Assembly: GCA_902805545.1 (NCBI GenBank)
Contig: CADCTD010000002.1
Span: 1 to 64,000 of the forward strand
Origin: an uncultured Craurococcus sp.
GTDB lineage: Bacteria > Pseudomonadota > Alphaproteobacteria > Acetobacterales > Acetobacteraceae
Length of the DNA stretch: 64,000 bases
Direction of reading: 5' to 3'
Positions within the stretch are counted from its first letter, which is position 1. Every line of letters starts with the position of its first letter. The translations under genes were made by a program, and so were the position numbers. Under the pieces are notes generated by a model. That model worked only from the letters and a program-made list of their open reading frames with translations. It made no database searches and was not told the DNA's origin. Positions 58,182 through 64,000 of the stretch are shown here, one piece after another.

Positions 58182-59015
58182 TCAGACGGGTTGGTCGCCG
58201 GGCGCGGCCGCGCCCGGCGCGATCGGTTCGGCATCGCGCGCCGCGGCCAGCAAACGCGGCAGCTCCTGCATCGCCGCAAAGAGCTCGCCATAGCCCTCGA
58301 TGACGAAATAGGTCGGCTGCAGGTCGTCGATGAAGTAGTCGCTCCGCAGCACCCGGCGCGGGTCGAAGCGGAGGCGGCGCGGGCGGTCGCCCTCCGTCGC
58401 ATGCACCGTCTCGGCGGCGGAGGAGAGGATGCCGGCGCCATAGGCCCGGAGCCCGCCATCCTCCCGGATCAGGCCGAACTCGACCATGTGCCAGTAGAGC
58501 CGGGCGAGCGGCTTCAACGCGCCGATCCGCGCCGCCTCCTCGCCCAGGCGGCCATAGGCGGCGAGGAAATCGGCGAAGTCGGGCTGGGTCAGCAGCGGCA
58601 CATGGCCGAAGGCGTCGTGGAAGATGTCGGGCTCCACGATGTAGTCCAGCTCCTCCGGCCGGCGGATCCAGCAGGTGACGGGGAAGCGCCGCGCCGCCAG
58701 ATGGCCGAAGAAGGCGCCGTCCGGGATCAGCCCCGGCACCGCGACCAGGGTCCAGCCGGTGGCCGCCCGCAGCCGGGCCGAGCATTCCGCGAAATCCGGC
58801 ACGCCATCGGCGAAGGGGAGTGCGGCGAGGCCGGTGCGAAAGGCCGCCGCGGCATGGCGGGGCAGCAGCGCCGCCTGCCGGCCGTAGAGCGTCCGCCAGG
58901 TGGCGTGGTCGGCCGGCGTGTAGCCCGCCATGTCCTGCACCAGCGTGAAATCCTCGGCGGCGGAGGCATAGTCGCCCCGCAACCCGGCCGGCAGACCTTC
59001 GATCAGCCCATCCAT
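58182..59015 (-). CDS. phhA: Phenylalanine 4-monooxygenase
   Basis: A 277-residue pterin-dependent hydroxylase that makes tyrosine from phenylalanine. The iron ligands are in EPDIFHDAFGHVPLL (two His) and LYWHMVEFGLI (Glu). YTPADHATWRTLYGRQ near the N-terminus and ILSSAAETVHA are also typical. In one unit with hppD, so phenylalanine can be taken to homogentisate. Divergent from an Lrp regulator over 113 bases. Confidence 0.95.
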   Translation of the reverse strand: MDGLIEGLPAGLRGDYASAAEDFTLVQDMAGYTPADHATWRTLYGRQAALLPRHAAAAFRTGLAALPFADGVPDFAECSARLRAATGWTLVAVPGLIPDGAFFGHLAARRFPVTCWIRRPEELDYIVEPDIFHDAFGHVPLLTQPDFADFLAAYGRLGEEAARIGALKPLARLYWHMVEFGLIREDGGLRAYGAGILSSAAETVHATEGDRPRRLRFDPRRVLRSDYFIDDLQPTYFVIEGYGELFAAMQELPRLLAAARDAEPIAPGAAAPGDQPV

Positions 59016-59128
59016 GGCAAACCTCCCATGATTGCCAGCAGGTTAACCGAGGTCGGGGAGGGTTTTCCGGCGAAGTTTGCCCCGGCCGGGCCTATGTTGA
59101 GCGGAATACGCTAGGCCGAGGCTCCTTG

Positions 59129-59602
59129 ATGGCGAAAACCCCTGTCGCGCTCGATGCGCTCGACCGTCGCATCCTCCGCGCCCTGCAGCGCGACGGCCGC
59201 CTGCCGGTGGTGGCGCTGGCCGAGCAGGTCGGCCTCTCCCCCACCCCCTGCCAGCGCCGCGTCCGCCGGCTGGAGGAGGCGGGCATCATCACCCGCTACG
59301 GCGCGGTGCTGGACCCGATGCGGCTCGGCCTGCCGCTCCAGGCCTTCGTCATGGTCGCCCTCGAGAGCCATGCGGAGGAGGTGGTGGACCGCTTCCACAA
59401 GTCGCTGGCCGAGCGGCCGGAGGTTCTGGCCGCCTATGCGATGAGCGGCGAGATGGACTACCTCCTCCACGTCCTCGCCGCGGATTTCGAGGCCTATGCG
59501 GATTTCGCGCTGAAGGCCCTGCTGCGCATGCCGGGGGTGAAGGAGACGCGCAGCAGCTTCGTCCTCACCGCGCTCAAGCCCCCGGGCGAGGTTCCGGTAT
59601 AG
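59129..59602 (+). CDS. Lrp/AsnC family regulator, likely of phhA-hppD
   Basis: A 157-residue protein with helix-turn-helix RLPVVALAEQVGLSPTPCQRR and effector domain SGEMDYLLHVLAADFEAY. ATG 59129 is preceded directly by an in-frame TTG (59126), less likely. Divergent placement next to phhA-hppD suggests it senses an aromatic amino acid and controls them; this is inference from context. The 3' end overlaps the convergent monooxygenase gene by 29 bases. Confidence 0.92.
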   Translation: MAKTPVALDALDRRILRALQRDGRLPVVALAEQVGLSPTPCQRRVRRLEEAGIITRYGAVLDPMRLGLPLQAFVMVALESHAEEVVDRFHKSLAERPEVLAAYAMSGEMDYLLHVLAADFEAYADFALKALLRMPGVKETRSSFVLTALKPPGEVPV

Positions 59603-60842
59603 GAGCGGTCGTGACGCTCCAGCTCTCTCGGGCGTTCAGCGTCGCCGGGTCGAAGCCGGCGATGCGCTTGTAGCCGTTCACCGTCGCCTCCAGCTCGGCG
59701 CGGGGGATGACATCCTCCAGCCGCTCGAACCCGTCCGGCGCGCGGGCATGGACCAGGTCCATCACCCGGTCCGGCCCGTCGCCGCGATTGGCCTCGACGA
59801 CCGCCGCGGTCGCCGGGCGGCGCACCGTCTCATAGGCCTCGAGCCCGGCCTCCACCGCGCCGTGCCGGGCCAGCTGCAGGGCGAGGAAGCGCGCGTCCAG
59901 CACCGCCTGGGAGGCGCCGTTGGAGCCGATGGGGTACATCGGGTGGGCCGCGTCGCCGAGCAGCGTCACCCGGCCCTGGCGCCAGCGCGGCAGCGGGTCC
60001 CGGTCGACCATCGGGAATTCGTAGACGGCCTCGGCGGCGCGGATCAGCCCCGGCACGTCCAGCCAGGCGAAGCGCCAGTCGGCGAAGATCGGCAGGACGT
60101 CCTCGAGGCGCGCCGGGCGGTTCCAATCCTCCCGCGCCCAGGGCGTGTCGGTCGGGAAGCGCTGCTCGGCGATCCAGTTGACCAGCACCCGCCCGCCCGG
60201 CGCCTCGCCGATCGGGTAGCAGACGAATTTCGTGTCGCGGTGGCCGGCCTGCACCATGGAGGCGCCGGTGAGGAAGGGCTGCGCGGTGCTCACCGCCCGC
60301 CAGAGCAGGGCGCCGTTCCAGCGCGGCGGCCCCTCGCCGGGGACCAGCAGCGCCCGCACGGCGGAATGGATGCCGTCCGCGCCGATCAGCGCGCTGCCGC
60401 GTGCGGTGCCGCCATCCTCGAATTGCGCGGTGACGCCCGTCTCGTCCTGGCTGAAGCCTGCGAGCCGGCGCCCGCGATGCAGCCGCGCCGGGCCGAGCCG
60501 GGCCTCGGCCGCTGCCCAGAGCAGCATCTGCAGCCGGCCGCGATGGATCGAGTATTGCGGCCAGCGATACCCGGCCAGGAGGCCACGCGGCTCGGCCCAG
60601 ATGGTCTGGCCGAAGCGGTTGGCGTAGCGGAATTCCTGGGTGGCGACGCCGTTCGCCGCCAGCGCCTGGCCGAGGCCGAGCTCCGTCAGTTCGCGCACCG
60701 CATGCGGCTGGAGGTTGATGCCGACGCCGAGCGGCCGGACCTCCGCCGCCGCCTCGAAAACCTCGACCTCGATCCCGGCCGCGTGCAGCGCCAGCGCCGT
60801 CGCCAGCCCGCCGATGCCGCCACCGATCACCAGGATGCGCAT
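59574..60842 (-). CDS. FAD-dependent monooxygenase (UbiH/salicylate hydroxylase type)
   Basis: A 422-residue flavoprotein. MRILVIGGGIGGLATALALH is the Rossmann FAD motif, GSALIGADGIHSAVRALL the middle DG motif, and VTLLGDAAHPMYPIGSNGAS the second FAD motif. It belongs to the class A aromatic hydroxylases; substrate unknown (salicylate-, 6-hydroxynicotinate- or pyrazine-like). ATG 60842 removes a short unlikely extension. The methyltransferase gene 81 bases upstream runs in the same direction. Confidence 0.9.
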   Translation of the reverse strand: MRILVIGGGIGGLATALALHAAGIEVEVFEAAAEVRPLGVGINLQPHAVRELTELGLGQALAANGVATQEFRYANRFGQTIWAEPRGLLAGYRWPQYSIHRGRLQMLLWAAAEARLGPARLHRGRRLAGFSQDETGVTAQFEDGGTARGSALIGADGIHSAVRALLVPGEGPPRWNGALLWRAVSTAQPFLTGASMVQAGHRDTKFVCYPIGEAPGGRVLVNWIAEQRFPTDTPWAREDWNRPARLEDVLPIFADWRFAWLDVPGLIRAAEAVYEFPMVDRDPLPRWRQGRVTLLGDAAHPMYPIGSNGASQAVLDARFLALQLARHGAVEAGLEAYETVRRPATAAVVEANRGDGPDRVMDLVHARAPDGFERLEDVIPRAELEATVNGYKRIAGFDPATLNARESWSVTTAPIPEPRPGA

Positions 60843-60923
60843 CCCAAGCCTGCTCCGTTGCCTTCGTTTCAATATCGTGCGCGAAGGGCCCGGTCCATGC
60901 CCGTAACCAACTGGTGAAAAACC

Positions 60924-61664
60924 TTACGCCTTCGGCTTCTCCAGCACGCAATAGGACTGGCCGAGCGCACGCTTACCGGGCGGCACCGCCTCGGTCGCCG
61001 TCTCCGCCGTCACGGCGATGCTGGGCTTGTCGCCGCGTTCCATGGCGACGACGGTGAGGCCGAGCCGCCTCGCCCAGAGCCTCAGGTCGTCCGCATGCAT
61101 GAAGACGTTGATGTGGCCGAGATAGGAGCGCTTCCGTACCCAATCGACATTGCCCTCGAAGACGTTCCACTGGGCGTCCACGGCGAATTCGAAGAAGGAG
61201 AAGATCACCCGCCCGCCCGGCGCCAGGATCCGGGCGCATTCCTGCAGGTAGACATAGGATTCCTCGTGCAGGAGATGGGTGAAGACCGAGAAGAAGGCGA
61301 CGAGATCCGCCTCGCCATCCGCGAGCGGGATGCGGTTGCCCTGGCTCAGCTCCAGCTTGAAGTCGGGCCGCGCCATCTTCCGGCGGCAATAGTCCAGCAG
61401 CTCCGGCACCACATCGAGGCCGAGATAGCGCAGCTTCGGATAGCGCCGGAGCTGCGCCGCGAGCCGCCCGGCGCCGCAGCCCACATCGACGACGCGGCTG
61501 TCCTCGCGGAGCCCGTACTGAAGGAGCAGGCTGTGCTCGAGCACGCCGAAGAGCTCCAGGTTGCCGCCGACCGAGCGGGCGACCGCCTCATCCTCGGGGA
61601 AGGCCGCAAGATAGGCGCGGACCATGGCGGCGTAGCTCTGGACGTAGTTCAACTGGAGGCTCAT
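60924..61664 (-). CDS. Class I SAM-dependent methyltransferase
   Basis: A 246-residue protein. SAM motif I is SRVVDVGCGAGRLAAQL, followed by LRYLGLDVVPELLDYCRR, LVAFFSVFTHLLHEESYVYL and ILAPGGRVIFSFFEF. This resembles SAM methyltransferases found near sugar or lipid gene clusters, but no cluster is here. Substrate unknown. Confidence 0.85.
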   Translation of the reverse strand: MSLQLNYVQSYAAMVRAYLAAFPEDEAVARSVGGNLELFGVLEHSLLLQYGLREDSRVVDVGCGAGRLAAQLRRYPKLRYLGLDVVPELLDYCRRKMARPDFKLELSQGNRIPLADGEADLVAFFSVFTHLLHEESYVYLQECARILAPGGRVIFSFFEFAVDAQWNVFEGNVDWVRKRSYLGHINVFMHADDLRLWARRLGLTVVAMERGDKPSIAVTAETATEAVPPGKRALGQSYCVLEKPKA

Positions 61665-61774
61665 GCGTGCTCCGCCCGGCGTGATCGGCCCGGGCGAGCT
61701 ATCATGCGGCCCGGCGCCCGGTCCAGCATCGCGGGCGCGTTGACCCCGGGGGGAGGCCTGCCTAGCTTCCGGCC

Positions 61775-62167
61775 ATGAGCGACGACCCCATCTTCCGCCC
61801 CAACCCCTTCCTGCAGACCGGGCTCTCGGTGCGGATCATGGACCTGTCGGGTGCCAATGGCTCCGAGCCGGTCGAGACCGTGACCGGCTTCCGCACCCTC
61901 GAGCATGCCAATGCCTTCGCCCGGCGCTACGTGCGGGACAGCCTGGAGCGGTCGCGCACCGCCGGCATGACGGCGGAGGAGGTGATCGCGAGCTGGTTCG
62001 CCTTCGGCGAGGATGCCGAGGTGCAGGGCGGCGGCGAGCAGGCCTGGACCAGCGCCACCGAGCTCGCCGACTTCGCCGCCCAGCCGGTGCGCGATGCCGA
62101 GGACCGCAACTGGCGCGCCCTCGACCCGCGCCGCGACGAGGACGATGCCGAAGAGGAGGAAGGGTGA
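61775..62167 (+). CDS. Conserved-looking acidic protein, 130 residues (hypothetical)
   Basis: A soluble protein with FLQTGLSVRIMDLSGANG, TVTGFRTLEHANAFARRYVRD and SLERSRTAGMTAEEVIASW, ending in an acidic tail (RDEDDAEEEEG). No named domain recognised. It starts a tight three-gene unit with the next frame and gltX (overlaps GTGA, ATGA), so its frame is well supported. Confidence 0.75.
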   Translation: MSDDPIFRPNPFLQTGLSVRIMDLSGANGSEPVETVTGFRTLEHANAFARRYVRDSLERSRTAGMTAEEVIASWFAFGEDAEVQGGGEQAWTSATELADFAAQPVRDAEDRNWRALDPRRDEDDAEEEEG

Positions 62168-62457
62168 GGCTTCACGCCGTCCGCTGTCGGGATTATGGCG
62201 ATCCGGATGGGGAATGGACGATGAAGGGCTTCGCCGGCGCGGGGGCTGCGCGCCGCGCCATCCGCGCCCGGATCGAGGATATGCGGGCCGGAATGGGCCC
62301 TGCCGAGGAATTGGAAGAGATGTATCGCAGCTTCGGCGACCACGCCCGCGCCAGCGGCCCCCATCAGGAGGCCTGGGCCGCGCCGTGCATCGCCAACCCC
62401 ACCTGCCGCCGGGCCGGGATCGGCACCCTGGCGCCCGCGTCGCGGGCGTGCGCATGA
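62164..62457 (+). CDS. Small protein upstream of gltX, 97 residues (hypothetical)
   Basis: Starts with GTG overlapping the preceding stop. RLHAVRCRDYGDPDGEW, then GAARRAIRARIEDMRAGM and EELEEMYRSFGDHARASG suggest a helical soluble protein. Two Cys lie near the C-terminus (APCIANPTCRR). No family recognised. The stop overlaps the gltX start (ATGA). Confidence 0.65.
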   Translation: MRLHAVRCRDYGDPDGEWTMKGFAGAGAARRAIRARIEDMRAGMGPAEELEEMYRSFGDHARASGPHQEAWAAPCIANPTCRRAGIGTLAPASRACA

Positions 62458-63800
62458 AGCTCCGCTTCGCGCCCTCGCCGACCGGGCTGCTGCATGTCGG
62501 CAATGCCCGCGCCGCCTTGGTGAACTGGCTCTTCGCCCGGCAGCGCGGCGGCAGCGTGCTGCTGCGGCTCGACGATACCGACCTCGAGCGCTCCAAGGCC
62601 GAATATGCCGAAGCGCTGCAGGAGGACCTCCGCTGGCTCGGCCTCGACTGGGATGAGAGCTTCCGCCAGTCCGACCGCCTGCCGCTCTATGCCGCGGCGG
62701 CCGAGCGGCTGAAGGCCTCCGGCCACCTCTACCCCTGCTTCGAGAGCGAGGAGGAGCTGCGCTACAAGCGGGAGCTCCGGCTCAAGCAGGGCCGCCCGCC
62801 GCTCTACGACCGCGGCGCCCTCAAGATGACGCCGGAGCAGTACGAGCGGGCGCTGGCCAATGGCAAGCGGCCCTACTGGCGCTTCAAGCTCAGCGGCCTC
62901 CAGCGCGAATGGGCGGATGGCGTGCTCGGGCGGCGCGCGGTGAAGCTCTCCAGCCTCTCCGACCCGGTGCTGGTCCGCGCCGACGGCTCGCCGCTCTACA
63001 CCTTCACCTCGGTGGTGGACGACCTCGAGAGCCGCGTCACCCACATCATCCGCGGCGAGGACCATGTCACCAATACCGGCGTCCAGCTCGATATCTGGGA
63101 GGCGCTGGCCAGACGGGACGATCTCCGGCCGGAGGCGCTCTCCTTCGCCCATCTGCCGCTGCTGACCGATGCGGATGGCGGGCCGCTCTCGAAGCGCCTG
63201 GGTAGCCTGTCATTGCGCCAGCTCCGCCGCGACGGGGTGGAGCCGGCCGCGCTGGCTGGCTACCTCGCCGCGCTCGGCACCTCGACCGACCCGGCGCCGG
63301 GGATGCCGGCGGAGCTGGTGCCGGGCTTCGCGCTCACCGCCATCTCCCGCTCCGCGGCGCGGTTCGACGTGCAGCAGCTGCTCGCCCTGAACCGGAAGCA
63401 CCTGCACGGCCTGCCCTTCGAGGCGGTGCAGGCGCAGCTGCCGGCCGGGGCGGACGAGGAGTTCTGGCTCGCCGTGCGCGGCAACCTCGACCTGCTCGGC
63501 GAGGCCAGGTCCTGGTTCGAGGTGGTGCGCGGCAGCATCGTCCCGCCGGCCCAGCCGGGGGAGGGGGAGTTCCTCCAGGCCGCCCTCGCCGCCCTGCCGC
63601 CGGAGCCCTGGGATGGCGCGACCTGGGGCGCCTGGACCGAGGCGCTGAAGCAATCCACCGGCCGCAAGGGCAAGGCGCTCTTCCTGCCGCTCCGCCTGGC
63701 GTTGACGGGCGAGGACCACGGGCCCGACCTCAAGGGCCTGCTGCCGCTGATCGGGCGGGAGCGGGCGGCGCTGCGTTTGAGGCTCGGCGTCGATGGGTGA
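62454..63800 (+). CDS. gltX: Glutamate--tRNA ligase
   Basis: A 448-residue class Ib aminoacyl-tRNA synthetase. RFAPSPTGLLHVGNARAALVN carries the HIGH-type motif (HVGN), RLDDTDLERSKAEYAEAL follows, and GGPLSKRLGSLSLRQLR is the KMSKS-type loop. The C-terminal anticodon-binding region is present. Many alphaproteobacteria have two copies, one of which may charge tRNA-Gln for amidation; whether this is GluRS1 or GluRS2 is not decided here. Confidence 0.93.
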   Translation: MKLRFAPSPTGLLHVGNARAALVNWLFARQRGGSVLLRLDDTDLERSKAEYAEALQEDLRWLGLDWDESFRQSDRLPLYAAAAERLKASGHLYPCFESEEELRYKRELRLKQGRPPLYDRGALKMTPEQYERALANGKRPYWRFKLSGLQREWADGVLGRRAVKLSSLSDPVLVRADGSPLYTFTSVVDDLESRVTHIIRGEDHVTNTGVQLDIWEALARRDDLRPEALSFAHLPLLTDADGGPLSKRLGSLSLRQLRRDGVEPAALAGYLAALGTSTDPAPGMPAELVPGFALTAISRSAARFDVQQLLALNRKHLHGLPFEAVQAQLPAGADEEFWLAVRGNLDLLGEARSWFEVVRGSIVPPAQPGEGEFLQAALAALPPEPWDGATWGAWTEALKQSTGRKGKALFLPLRLALTGEDHGPDLKGLLPLIGRERAALRLRLGVDG

Positions 63801-63853
63801 GGGGTGCCGTCGCCCGCAGGCCCCGATCGGGCCGTGACGCAACGCGCCGGGGG

Positions 63854-63883
63854 TTGAGCTTTCGGCCGCGACCTGCCTAGAAT
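63854..63883 (+). promoter_or_regulatory. Candidate sigma-70 promoter for the cysteine leader
   Basis: TTGAGC (63854-63859) and TAGAAT (63878-63883) with an 18-base spacer. A start 6-8 bases downstream would fall at about 63889-63891, on or next to the ATG of the leader peptide, implying a leaderless transcript. Confidence 0.5.
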
Positions 63884-63890
63884 GTCAGCC

Positions 63891-63920
63891 ATGTTCGAGG
63901 CCTGTCGCTGCCGCTGCTGA
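63891..63920 (+). CDS. Cysteine-codon leader peptide MFEACRCRC
   Basis: A nine-codon frame with three Cys codons alternating with Arg (TGT CGC TGC CGC TGC) immediately before TGA. There is no Shine-Dalgarno, consistent with leaderless initiation from the predicted promoter. A strong hairpin follows 11 bases after the stop. Cysteine-rich upstream frames that attenuate sulfur genes are known in other bacteria; the function here is inferred. Confidence 0.55.
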   Translation: MFEACRCRC

Positions 63921-63931
63921 ACCATTCCCGC

Positions 63932-63953
63932 CCGCGGGCCCGGCCCGCGGTTT
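63932..63953 (+). terminator. Attenuator-like hairpin after the cysteine leader
   Basis: CCGCGGGCC (63932-63940) and GGCCCGCGG (63942-63950) are perfect reverse complements around one base (effectively an 8-bp stem with a 3-base loop), followed by TTT. A short T-run makes it a weak intrinsic terminator; it could also act on translation. GCTGAACC (63916-63923), which contains the last leader codons, can pair with GGTTTCAGC (63949-63957) and extend or compete with it. Confidence 0.5.
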
Positions 63954-63987
63954 CAGCCGCGTGACCTTTGCGACGATGGACCCCCCG

Positions 63988-64000
63988 ATGACCCAGCTCC
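63988..64000 (+). CDS. Start of a gene running off the window (partial)
   Basis: ATG ACC CAG CTC begins at 63988; an in-frame ATG at 63976 is the alternative start. Only a few codons are visible, so the product cannot be named. If the leader peptide upstream is real, a sulfur or cysteine metabolism gene would be expected. Confidence 0.35.

Overview
This window is GC-rich throughout and carries a densely packed, bacterial, chromosomal gene set. I read it as an alphaproteobacterium of the Rhodospirillales, most likely an Acetobacteraceae/Roseomonas-like organism. The main reasons are a CtrA master regulator beside a ChpT-type phosphotransferase and a cheA-W-Y-B-R operon, a long untranslated leader before an ornithine/lysine decarboxylase of the alphaproteobacterial type, several orphan periplasmic binding proteins (Bug/TctC, TAXI, LivK types), and many stop/start overlaps of the ATGA, GTGA or TGATG kind. 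I see no tRNA, rRNA, CRISPR array, insertion sequence or prophage; this is mostly core chromosome.

Layout. 0-2.1 kb: end of a glycogen operon (glgA tail, glgX). 2.1-8.5 kb, minus strand: a GNAT acetyltransferase, a complete Liv-type branched-chain amino acid/amide ABC transporter, an orphan Bug-family binding protein and a 34-residue membrane peptide. 8.8-14.3 kb, plus strand: xseB-ispA-dxs-tlyA (isoprenoid precursors and rRNA methylation), then a thioesterase and a thiolase. 14.3-19.3 kb: a 46-residue protein and a 417-residue unknown protein (minus), a serralysin-like RTX protease (plus), aroC and fabI (minus). 19.4-26.5 kb, plus strand: an interrupted pdxH, a kinase/ATPase fusion, a tandem universal stress protein, and a TAXI-TRAP transporter followed by an amino-acid ABC-type binding protein. 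26.5-31.8 kb, minus strand: serA, an orphan DNA methyltransferase-like gene, aat, a truncated Phd antitoxin, accC, accB, aroQ. 31.9-35 kb: thiS-thiG, a 437-base leader, the decarboxylase, an Lrp regulator. 35-43.3 kb: an SH3-like lipoprotein and a dipeptide-type ABC system with two divergent paralogous binding proteins. 43.3-47.9 kb, minus strand: MFS, nadK, nitrilase-family amidase, small proteins, moaA. 47.9-56.7 kb: chpT-cheAWYBR facing ctrA, then fliI-fliJ. 57-61.7 kb: hppD and phhA (phenylalanine/tyrosine catabolism) with a divergent Lrp regulator, an FAD monooxygenase and a methyltransferase. 61.8-64 kb: two small unknown proteins coupled to gltX, then a cysteine-codon leader peptide with an attenuator-like hairpin before a gene that runs off the window.

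The most interesting signals are: (1) the 9-codon leader MFEACRCRC with a promoter that would place transcription start at or next to its ATG, followed by a strong hairpin; (2) tlyA, whose expected ATG is ATC although the coding sequence is otherwise intact; (3) pdxH, intact except for one in-frame TAG; (4) the long leader of the decarboxylase gene, with a hairpin that covers its ribosome binding site; (5) the 417-residue unknown protein with a possible PD-(D/E)XK-like core; and (6) the ChpT/hybrid CheA/CtrA/flagellar neighbourhood. All statements are from reading the sequence; no database search was run.
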